DNA of 64,000 bases, from contig OY755171.1 in the NCBI GenBank assembly GCA_963576735.1, positions 22,604,182-22,668,181 on the forward strand. Reading direction: 5' to 3'. Both the position numbers and the translations under genes were made by a program. The notes under the pieces were generated by a model. The model saw only the letters and a program-made list of their open reading frames with translations, was not told the DNA's origin and did not search any database. The stretch comes from Bedellia somnulentella. Lineage: Eukaryota; Arthropoda; Insecta; Lepidoptera; Bedelliidae. Shown piece after piece: positions 56,201 to 64,000 of the stretch; position 1 is the stretch's first letter, and the number at the start of each line of letters is the position of its first letter.

Positions 56201-59200
56201 AAAGATAGACCTTTTAAATACGAGCAGGAACATGTCTCCATAACAACGGGGTCTCACAATTCTGGCTTTGAGGGATACGGTTGGCTACAAAAACTTCCAA
56301 CGTGTGAGCTGGCAATTTAAGCCAGGACAAAACAATCTCACTGTGAGTCCATGCATAACAATCACGAATATCCATATCTCCTTTCAGCAAACCTAGAACA
56401 TGATGCATCAATTTAGTAACTAAGACTGCACCAGACAACTCTATTTTTTTTTTTTTTCAACCAGGAGTGACAAACATACACCAACACTATGTTCAACCGG
56501 CACCCTACTGGATAGGACTGGTCCAAAATAACAAAACCAAAAACGGTGGGCACTGCTACCAATCCGTTGGGCTGTAAGGGCTGAGGCCCTCCAGTCAAAA
56601 AAGTGCCTATAACATCAGAACCCAACAACAAATCTACTGGTCCAGGGGTAAAATAGGTAGGATCCGCCAACTTCAAACCTTTTGTCAAAACAGGGCAAAT
56701 CAACTTCAAATCAACCTGGGGTTGCACCGGACCCAAAATGGTATCTACAACGATTCCCAAGAACGACACAACTGGAACCAGGGGATACTGAGGCGAGACC
56801 GAGACACGGGTCTCTCCCTTAAGCGCTGACACGGGAGTGTCTCCTACACCCCTAACAAACGTATCACAATTTTTCAATGATAAGCCCAATCGCACCACCA
56901 ACCAACTTGACAAGATACAACCTTGGGACCCCGAATCCAAAATGGCTCGAACATCCACATGTTGACCATTGGGGGCCCACACTCTAACAACTGCTGTCGG
57001 CAACAGTACGGTTTCCCGGCGGACAGCAGGGATTGGTGGGAGGGCAGCAAGTACCTATTCGGTACGTCGAGGGGGAGAAAACTCACCCCTGGACACGTCG
57101 GGAAGGTTACGACGTGGGTGTGGCTCCCACCTATCGTACTGGGAATGACGAGATGAGTTAGCACCAACAAATGGCGTACGACGACGCCCATAACCGTAAG
57201 TCCGGTTATTTAACCGGGGCTGCTCCATCAAGGGGGGAGAGAACCTATCGGCGGCCGTGTAATATCTAGGCGGTTCCTGAGAACGAGCCATTTTACCCCC
57301 GCCCGTGGGAGAACGACGCGAAACCCTCTCGCGACGAATATTAGTCGCAGCATGGTGGAGGGGGGCTTGATGAGGAGGGGAGCAGACTCGGGGGGGGGGA
57401 ACGCACAACTTCTACATCATCACGACCACTACGGTTCGCACATAGAACCGGATGATGAGCTCCCCGACAAAACCTACAAGGTCTGCTCTGCTGACACTCA
57501 CGCTGAAGATGGTCACCAAGACAACCATAGCACCACCTTCGGTCAGCAGCAATAGATCGGCAACCCTGGACTCGCATCCCCAAAAAACGCTTGCAGGCTG
57601 TCACTGCATGTCCAGGCTCCTTGCAATACCGACAAACAACAGGGGGCCCATTTTGCCCCATGGCCATATAAACTCGGTGATCTCTCCTTTCGGTCAAACG
57701 TGGCTGATTCACACGCCGAGACTTCGGTTCCACACGAACCGGCTGACTAGGAGGAAGTACACCTGAAATGTCTCCCACCCGGCACTCACCCTCCAGAAAA
57801 AGCAACAAATCTGAAAAGGGAGGAAGATGAGAGGCACTATCCCCTCCAAATTTGTGTTCGAAGCGAACCTTCAACTCGGGTGGAAGTTTCTCTAGCACAA
57901 TATGTAACAATAAATAGGACCAGGAATCTACAGGTAGGTCCAAGATCTTCAATGCATTCAAAGAAACCAGCATTGGATTCAACAAGTCCACCCGCAACCG
58001 ACTCAGGTTAGAAATCCTGGGCAAGGTGAGAATCCGACCAACATGCTGGTCTGCAAGCCGTCTTACATTGTAATACCTTCGGGTCAAAAGTTCCACAGCA
58101 GTGGGATAACTTGTCATCAGTCACAGTGAGATGACTCATCATGTCCAAAGCCTCATCCCGCATGGATGAACGAAGGTAGGCCAATTTCTGAGCTGGTGAC
58201 AAATCTGACCTACGATCCACCAGGCTTTGGAACATGTTCCAAAAACTAAGCCACTCAGTGAGATCTCCACTAAACTTCGGCAAATCCAAAGTGGGGAGTC
58301 TACCCAATAACGCTGGAGAGGTTGGTTCAAGTTTGGTATCCAAATCTGGAGAAGTAGTCGACCCCGCTTTGAGTGTGAGAGCCGCCTGAACCAATTGGTC
58401 GGCAAGCTCATCACACTGATCCAAATCACTCACAATTTGAGTTTCCACATCAGATGGAACCACACCAGTGCTAGCCAATTCATAATAACAGGCAGAAAGA
58501 TTCTCTAACCGCTCCCGTTTAGCGGGCAATTTATCAAACCTATCCAACAAAGCAGCGGTTCGTTCTGTTCGACCCACCAATGCAGCAGCTGAAACTAACC
58601 AACGCAATACTGTCCTTACTTCCCCAACAATCCTAGTTACAGAAGTCATGATGTAACAGATACAATAATACCACAATAATAATTAAAACAAAGATGTAAC
58701 TCCTATTTTATAACCTATAATTAACACTTGACCATCAATACCAATAATACAACATACAAATACAAAGAATACAACCCAAATCAACACTTGACCACCAGAT
58801 ACATAAAATACATAAAATACAACAAAGGAATACAAAAGAAGCAACCTGACTCAAAACTAGCAAAGGACAAATATCAATTGGCAATACATTCTAGCAACAA
58901 TAATGAACTAGTTACCAAAAAACACAATATACAAAATATCAAGCCCCAGACTTGCAATCATTAACCTTATTTTAAAAACCAAAACTGGAAACTGATTGTG
59001 AACCTGTTAACACAACCCAGTCTACAAAATATCAAAAAACAAGTAGAAATTTAAAGTAAAAAATAAAGTTAGCCTGCCACTTATTCAAACTCACTTGGAA
59101 ATAACTCATATGATCAAATAATGTATATAACTTCTATCTAACTTAATGCAGTGTGAAGCTGTACCCATTTATAAGTACTGACATATATACTTACAAGACT

Positions 59201-62200
59201 ATTGCAATAAGATAATAGAATCACAATTCTAGACTGCTATTATTCAAAATAGTGTTAAACAAACAACAATTACTTTCAATACTATTGCAATAAGATGATA
59301 AGATCACAATTCTAGACTATTATTCAAAATAGTGTTAAACAAACAACAATTACTTTTCCTGCAATTAATATGGAATATAGATTTCAATTTGAGGAACATA
59401 TGGCATGTTAACAAAAACTCAATAAGGATCTTTGTACTATCAATAATCTAACACCATTATACCAATTTATAACACAACAATTACACTTAAAGTCAATAGT
59501 ATGTTTTCTATTAAACTTGACAATTCAAATATTTGTCCCAGAGGTTCAATTTCTTGTTCGTGTGTAACGCTGTTGCTACCAAAATTATATTCTGTATTTC
59601 TGTTCTGCTACCAACTATTCTTGATTTTTAATTGTATAAAAAAGGATTTGAATTCACTTACGTGATATCCTGGTGAGTTGCTCCGTCCTTGCTGTTTGAT
59701 CTCCCAATTTGTTGAAGAGGTTATTTCAAATGGTGTTTGTTTTTCAATATTTTGTTTAGATTTGAATGCATTCAATCTTTGATCAACAATACGATTCCCT
59801 GGCCAAGGGATATCGTTTATAGAGAATCTTCGACAGCTGTTGTCGGGTCCAAAGTTCACCCTCTCAACGCACATCAAAGGTTTTGGTTTCAAGTGCGATA
59901 ACTTTGCTATTGTCCACAATTTCACCGAATCACAATATAAACAATCAAATATACAATGCTCTTTTCTATTAGTATCCCAATACTCGAAATTTATACAAAA
60001 TTAATAACAATTTTACAATGCAACAATTCAATTCAATTCAGAGCTCAAGTCAAGAGCAAGTTTTTATCTAACTGTCAATCGATCTGTCAATCGCAGACTA
60101 AATAGAATATGCCAAAGCCGCGAGTACATGTCTGGCGCGAACATATTATTTGTATAGATTTTTTATTCCAGCATTTGCTTTGAAATATTGAAGTGTTTCA
60201 ATTGTTTTTCCATACAGCGGAAACGGACAGCTGTCTATCCGAAGAGGCAGTGTGCCTGCTGGCGGGCGCGCTGGCCGCCATGTGGCGCGCGGAGCGGCGG
60301 GCGTGCCTGGCGCTGCTGGGGTCGCCGCACGGGGACGTGGACGCGCTGAAGGACTGCTACCAGATACTGGCGCACGACGTGGAGGTCAGTGGGAATACAC
60401 CATCACCTCAAACAAATACATACATATACATACTAATATTAATAAGTTTATTTGCTTAATTCCGCTAAATACCTGGAGGGCAATTCTCGCAAGTTCGATA
60501 TCATTACTATCATAGAAATTATATCAAGTGTTCAATGTCATGTGAAAAATATCACAAAGTGAAATATATTTCTATTGATAGATTGAAACTGTATTCTAGC
60601 ACACGGTAGTAATTTTTCTTTAGACATTAAAGAACGAAGACCGAAATCAATGATCTAAGCGAATGAATTGAACGAAAGGTCAGTTTAACTGTCATCTTAG
60701 ATATGAAAAGGTCTTCATATCTGTCAATATTTTTACTCGATATTGGCGAAATAATTGTGGCAAACACAATTGAAGCCACCTTAAAAAAATTATATTGAAT
60801 TCGTCAATATTTACATATGTTTTGGTTTGTTTAAATTTTCCTTTAAGTGTACTTTGCCGGTAACTAGCAAAGTCTGAATTCCCAAATGGACCATCCGACA
60901 ACCGAATTTAGTTTTTGAGATTTTATTATGGAAAAATAATATATTTTTATATTTTAATAATATAATTAACGTTGATCCAAGTAGATATTATTTACAACTT
61001 CTAAGACTATTTGATCTATGATCCATTTAATATATTTACCTACATTTTAGTTTTCTATCTAAAAGTATTCAAACGAAATTTGTAAACAAAATGGCTGCCG
61101 TTCGCACGACATCTTCAAATATCATCATATCGTCTGATCGTGACCACACGATATCATCCTTTGATATATATCATCATATCGGCTGGTTTTCAATAGAAAA
61201 ATATCGATCGGATGGAGTGAGAATAGCTCAAGTCAAATATCGATCGCAAAATATCACAAAAGTGATAAATATCGAAAGTGATATAATATCTACCGTGTGA
61301 GAATTGCCCTCCTGCAGTATTCATGCAACATGCATTGTGCACCGCCCGCCCTCCCACTTACAAGAAATCGAAAAGCAGACAATGCACCACACACACCCGC
61401 AAGCGAAAACCACAGGCAACCACAAAAATGCGACTCGTTCACAGTTCGGCAGCTGACCACCGAGTTGATACACGTACATATATATACTCACGGCTGTAAA
61501 TCCCTAGAAAAATACCCAGAGCTAAGGAACTAGAAATTCCTCAGCCACTTTCGGAAAGTTGAGTGGGGAACAGATGGTAAATAAAGGTTGTCGGTGATGG
61601 GTCTCCAACCGCATCGCCCAATAATGCCTTGAGAGCCCCAATACCGTTAATCGCCTCTTGCGTACACCCATCGGAAGAAATGGGGTAATAAAAAACCTTT
61701 ATATTACCATCTTTTCCCCGCTCAACTTTCCAAAAGTGGCTAAGGAATTCCATAATAGTGAAGACGATCGGTGTAAGTCGGAAGAACACGGGATTTATTA
61801 TCGGCGTAGCTCAGATCATAACAAACCTGTTTTTGAATTCTTTCGATGCGATCTGAGTGAACAGAATATATGGGGTTCCAGACTCAATTGCAATACTCTA
61901 AAGTACTACGCACATAAGAATTGTACAGCAGAACAAGAATGTAAGGGGAACGAAAGATTTTTGCTTTGCGGATCATAAAACCAAGCGCCTTGCTAGCTCT
62001 TTTGCACACGGCATCAATGTGCTGATCAAATTTTGCAACATCATCAAACATCACTCCAAGATCTCTGATCACTGATACTTGTTTAAGTGGTTTATCATTG
62101 ACTTTATAATCCAGTGAAGATTGATGACGTTTTCAGCTAAAGTTGATACTGTAGCATTTTGACTCATTCAAGAACATCCGGTTTGTAGTACACCACTTAG

Positions 62201-63941
62201 TTATTTGCGTCCAATGTTGTTGCAGGTGAATTGGATCTTCTTCAGTGTTATGTATTTCCTTGTATATTTTATATCCTTGTTTATCAGCGTAAAGTAATAT
62301 TTTTGACTTCGAAATATGTCATTTATGAAAATTATAAATAATAGAGGGCCTTAATGAGATCCCTGGGGAACACCAGAGGCAACAGAGAGTGTCTGGGAAT
62401 TGTAGCCACAGCATGCAATCAACTGGCTACGATTCTGCAAATAGCTACTAAACCAACGCAAGAGAGAACCGTGCATACCTAACCGCATTAGTTTCAACCT
62501 TGCGATCTTATGGTCAGCAATATTAAATGCTTTTGAAAAATCAGCATAAATTGCATGAACCTCAACGTTTTTAACCAAAGTAGTCATGACATCGTTTGCA
62601 AATTGAATCAAATTTGTGGTCGTTGATCTTTTATGTATAAAACCATGCTGATTGTTTATAAGCTGTGGTTTGACGTGCCAATAAAGCCTTTTTTTGACTA
62701 ATAAATAATAAAGAAATAAAAATTTATTCAATTTTTAAAAGTACATAATATTTGTCTTGACCTAGTTAGTTATTTAAAGTACAAAATATAACATTTTCCT
62801 GTTCCTGAGCTAGGTAATTTACCTGTATTTCAGGCAACAATAAACAAAAAAGGCTTAAACTATCAGTTTTCATATAATGGTATTGGTAAGTAGTGTATAA
62901 ATTATTATCAGAATCGATTGTATCTAACTAATTGTATTATTATGATAAAAAATAAAAAGATCTTATATTAACTTATCAAGCAATTCCTCTGATTCCGTGT
63001 ATGTAAGATTTAATAGCCACGATTGAAGTTTTTTCTTGCATTCAAAGTTATTTTTAGTTTTATACTAAGGATTCAAACACCTTACCAAACACAGACAGAA
63101 GCGATATTGGGCGATACTTTTTAATATCATTATGATCTTTTGTCTTGGGAACCGGAATGACTTGAGCCAATTTCCACTTTAGATGAAAACTACCATTCTC
63201 CAAAGATTTATTAAAAATTATAGATAATTGAAGTGACACAGCATAAAAAAATATGGAGGTATATCGTCTGGTCCTGAACTTTTGTAAATGTTAAGTTTTG
63301 ATAGAGCCTCTTTGATTTCAGACTTGTCAAGTACGACTGTTAACAATATACTTTTGTTGCATGCGTTTTACGTGTAAATGTCCTCGGGGTCACTGATAGT
63401 CTGAGGTTGAGTTGAGGTTTGGAACACTGACTGAAAGTGAGCCGCGAACTAATTCGCGATAACCTGCCCATTATTAGCCGTGACAGCGCACTCATAGGAT
63501 GTCAAAACTAATTTTATCCCTAGGGTTATTATACCTCGTGTACGTACTATGGAATTCTTGTTTTTCTTTTAAAAAACGTATTAATGTTGCTGAATACCTT
63601 TTAGGGAAACGGTTAGGTCGACGTTCAAACATCGGCGTATTTTCTTTTATGACCTTAATTAGTTCGTTGTAAAAACTATCAACCATTTCATCGATATGGT
63701 CAGACTTCAATTTGTTTGCCAATCTTCTGTTAAAAGTGAGTTGTTTATCCTATCATGATCTGCTTTGTAATAATAAAATGATGTTATAATTGAGAGAGTA
63801 ATTGATGTCGAACCGCCATGTCCGCAGCGCGTGGTGTCCCGCTCGTCCCGCTCGCGCGCGGGCTGCTGGATGTTGCTGTCGCGGCTGCAGAAACTGCACG
63901 CACCCGCGCTGACGGCCGTCATCAATACCGCGCAGCAGGCT
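53220..63941 (+). CDS. Unrecognised host gene, four internal exons
   Basis: Exons 53220-53281, 53461-53561, 60218-60384 and 63828-63941 keep phase (148 codons). Both gene ends lie outside or before the gap. The sequence goes from a basic stretch (RSKNPLHRSDSTKKTSKIQK) and KIMMKASQTLEQSTG to a helical region (SEEAVCLLAGALAAMWRAER, DALKDCYQILAHDVE) and SRAGCWMLLSRLQKLHAPAL. I do not recognise the family. Exons 3 and 4 are very GC-rich, as is common for conserved lepidopteran exons. Introns of 6.7 and 3.4 kb are filled by a BEL/Pao element, an inverted-repeat element and nested LINEs. Confidence 0.6.
53333..53412 (-). repeat. LINE-A tail scrap
   Basis: TATACTCTCACACATGCACG and AGACTATCGATCACCGCTTT, the reversed LINE-A end. 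In the short intron between exons a and b. Confidence 0.55.
53461..53561 (+). CDS. Unrecognised gene, exon b
   Basis: Acceptor AATTTTTCAG, donor C|GTAAGT. LEKRANKIMMKASQTLEQST and GLAIGPRRSINDA. Ends in phase 1, as needed for the next exon. Confidence 0.6.
53562..54781 (+). other. Intron stretch without recognised feature
   Basis: AT-rich. A GC-richer patch (CTCACTCTTACGTCAAATTT, GACAGGGACGGAAAAAACGC near 53920-53975) may be a MITE remnant but has no second copy here. Confidence 0.35.
54782..55361 (-). repeat. BEL/Pao LTR, 3' copy
   Basis: Starts near TTCTGTATTTCTGCTCTGC and ends ATGTCTGGCGCGAACA. It differs from the partner by about 34 bases flanked by a TCTT repeat, a small tandem change near the end, and few substitutions. 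Confidence 0.9.
55396..56438 (-). pseudogene. BEL/Pao RNase H and integrase remnants
   Basis: RNase H end CYAWTHSEIVLSWLKLPAHT (56438-56214), integrase core SDCGTNFKGANNYL (56147-55890) and the catalytic-Glu region IEAVLNSRPLCPL with a DUF5641-like end (55902-55396). The frames are different and the first part of the integrase is missing, so it is not functional. Confidence 0.82.
56413..57003 (-). pseudogene. BEL/Pao retropepsin-like protease region
   Basis: Aspartic-protease motif AILDSGSQGCIL, then LLLGSDVIG, as in Pao proteases, which cleave the polyprotein. The frame is open, but soon after the protease it enters a poly-A tract (56446-56458 on the plus strand as T) and stops, exactly where the reverse transcriptase should begin. 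Confidence 0.82.
57341..58676 (-). pseudogene. BEL/Pao gag, frameshifted
   Basis: An N-terminal frame (58676-58008) and a second (58117-57341) overlap, so the frame shifts near 58050. The first has LPTLDLPKFSGDLTEWLSFW, the usual Pao gag/DUF1759 motif. The second has three CCHC-like knuckles: CRYCKEPGHAVTAC, CYGCLGDHLQREC and CRFCRGAHHPVLC. These bind the RNA genome in intact relatives. A poly-C run near 57390 shifts the frame again. Confidence 0.85.
58677..59589 (-). other. BEL/Pao leader region
   Basis: AT-rich and A-rich sequence between gag and the 5' LTR, without ORF. An imperfect repeat of about 75 bases (CTATTGCAATAAGAT..., near 59200 and 59280) lies within. Confidence 0.6.
59590..60143 (-). 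repeat. BEL/Pao LTR, 5' copy
   Basis: Same sequence as the other LTR, TTCTGTATTTCTGTTCTGC to ATGTCTGGCGCGAACA, without the 34-base segment. High similarity points to a fairly recent insertion. Confidence 0.9.
60218..60384 (+). CDS. Unrecognised gene, exon c (GC-rich, helical)
   Basis: Acceptor CATACAG, donor GAG|GTCAGT. ETDSCLSEEAVCLLAGALAA, CLALLGSPHGDVDALKDC, YQILAHDVE. The strong GC bias against AT-rich flanks supports real coding. Confidence 0.75.
60475..61312. mobile_element. Inverted-repeat element of unknown superfamily (838 bp)
   Basis: GGAGGGCAATTCTC on the left and its inverse on the right. ACACGGTAG (about 60600) and CTACCGTGT (61290) form an inner inverted pair, and several ATATCG/CGATCG motifs fill the right half. 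No transposase. Target duplication not clear. Confidence 0.7.
61474..61755 (-). repeat. SINE-A copy with internal inversion
   Basis: From GTACATATATATACTCACGG to GGAAGAAATGGGGTAAT (61690), then the middle of the same element follows in the opposite direction (AACCTTTATATTACCATCTT to GTGGCTAAGGAATTCC). Confidence 0.82.
61790..63722 (-). mobile_element. LINE-G (jockey-like), interrupted by LINE-C copy 3
   Basis: In order on the minus strand: pre-RT region (RRPNRFPKRYSATLIRFLKE, 63722-63492), RT fingers (SSGPDDIPPYFF, about 63280), then after the insertion QLINNQHGFIHKRSTTTNLI, YADFSKAF and SVASGVPQGSH to 62351, and DLGVMFDDVAKFDQHIDAVC to 61884. Stops and frameshifts throughout, and the YADD box is degenerate. 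Confidence 0.82.
62697..63062 (-). mobile_element. LINE-C copy 3, 3' end only, nested in LINE-G
   Basis: Contains the LINE-C 3' UTR (CATTTTCCTGTTCCTGAGCT, TAATGGTATTGGTAAGTAGT) and the last ORF codons. It interrupts LINE-G between its RT fingers and palm. Confidence 0.88.
63828..63941 (+). CDS. Unrecognised gene, exon d
   Basis: Acceptor TGTCCGCAG, donor GCT|GTGAGT. RVVSRSSRSRAGCWMLLSRL and QKLHAPALTAVINTAQQA, phase 0 to 0. Antisense ORFs over it are shadows. Confidence 0.7.
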
Positions 63942-64000
63942 GTGAGTATCAACACTATTACACTTTTTAAACTCTCGCGGTTTGTACACATTTTATATAA

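Larger units (their letters stand above)
54782..60143 (-). mobile_element. Defective BEL/Pao LTR retrotransposon in an intron
   Basis: Two LTRs in the same orientation, 54782-55361 and 59590-60143. On the minus strand the order is leader, gag with three zinc knuckles, protease, RNase H, integrase. Reverse transcriptase is absent, and integrase is shortened. A likely primer-binding site starts TGGTAGCAACAGCG at about 59580. It cannot replicate alone. No clear target duplication was found. Confidence 0.92.

Noticed and set aside
57352..57766. Plus-strand ORFs at 57352-57766 and 55517-55870
   Set aside because: They lie antisense to gag and integrase of the BEL/Pao element, whose motifs are on the minus strand.
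54782..60143. Endogenous retrovirus with envelope
   Set aside because: Gag, protease and integrase motifs are of BEL/Pao type, and no envelope-like frame is present.
49941..60384. CAND1 exon and the 53220-63941 exons as one gene
   Set aside because: They are on opposite strands; they could only join if the assembly around the gap were inverted, which cannot be judged here.

Overview
This is eukaryotic nuclear DNA from an insect, most likely a moth or butterfly. The basis is short GC-rich exons with GT-AG introns in AT-rich DNA, insect-type orthologues, and a dense Lepidoptera-like mix of SINEs, RTE- and jockey-like LINEs, mariners, a hAT, a Helitron, MITEs and a BEL/Pao element. There are no bacterial features.

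Host genes: (1) 1-9936 (+), the last eight exons (531 codons) of a matrin-type zinc-finger protein of ZNF318/CG9776 type. (2) 25309-32538 (+), a complete five-exon glycine N-methyltransferase gene (292 aa). (3) 40430-37755 (-), complete SEC61G (68 aa), subunit gamma of the ER translocon. (4) 44723-47224 (+), an intact 833-codon gene of unknown function with a DDE-like core, a Cys/His cluster and an SH3/Tudor-like tail. It is probably transposon-derived and is flanked by copies of an 11-bp motif. (5) 49941-50049 (-), a single well-preserved CAND1 exon with no neighbouring CAND1 exons, beside a 200-N assembly gap and a 34-bp satellite. (6) 53220-63941 (+), four phase-compatible exons of an unrecognised gene that continues past the window. 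Its introns hold a defective BEL/Pao element and a LINE-in-LINE nest.

Repeats dominate the rest. SINE-A (about 240 bp, about 20 full or partial copies, several with clear target-site duplications) ends in the same GTGAGTATATGTATG tail as a LINE (LINE-A, 12553-13904) that is also present as many 3' fragments, so LINE-A probably mobilises it. SINE-B and SINE-C have tRNA-like heads. The youngest-looking element is a mariner at 16978-18268 with perfect 27-bp inverted repeats and an intact DD34D ORF. It sits inside a jockey-like LINE whose unoccupied twin lies at 51690-53040.

The genes look like unrelated neighbours rather than a pathway. The points most worth a second look are the 833-aa gene and its motif array, two decayed copies of GNMT exon 4 inside GNMT intron 4, the orphan CAND1 exon beside the gap, and several inverted-repeat elements of no recognised superfamily.
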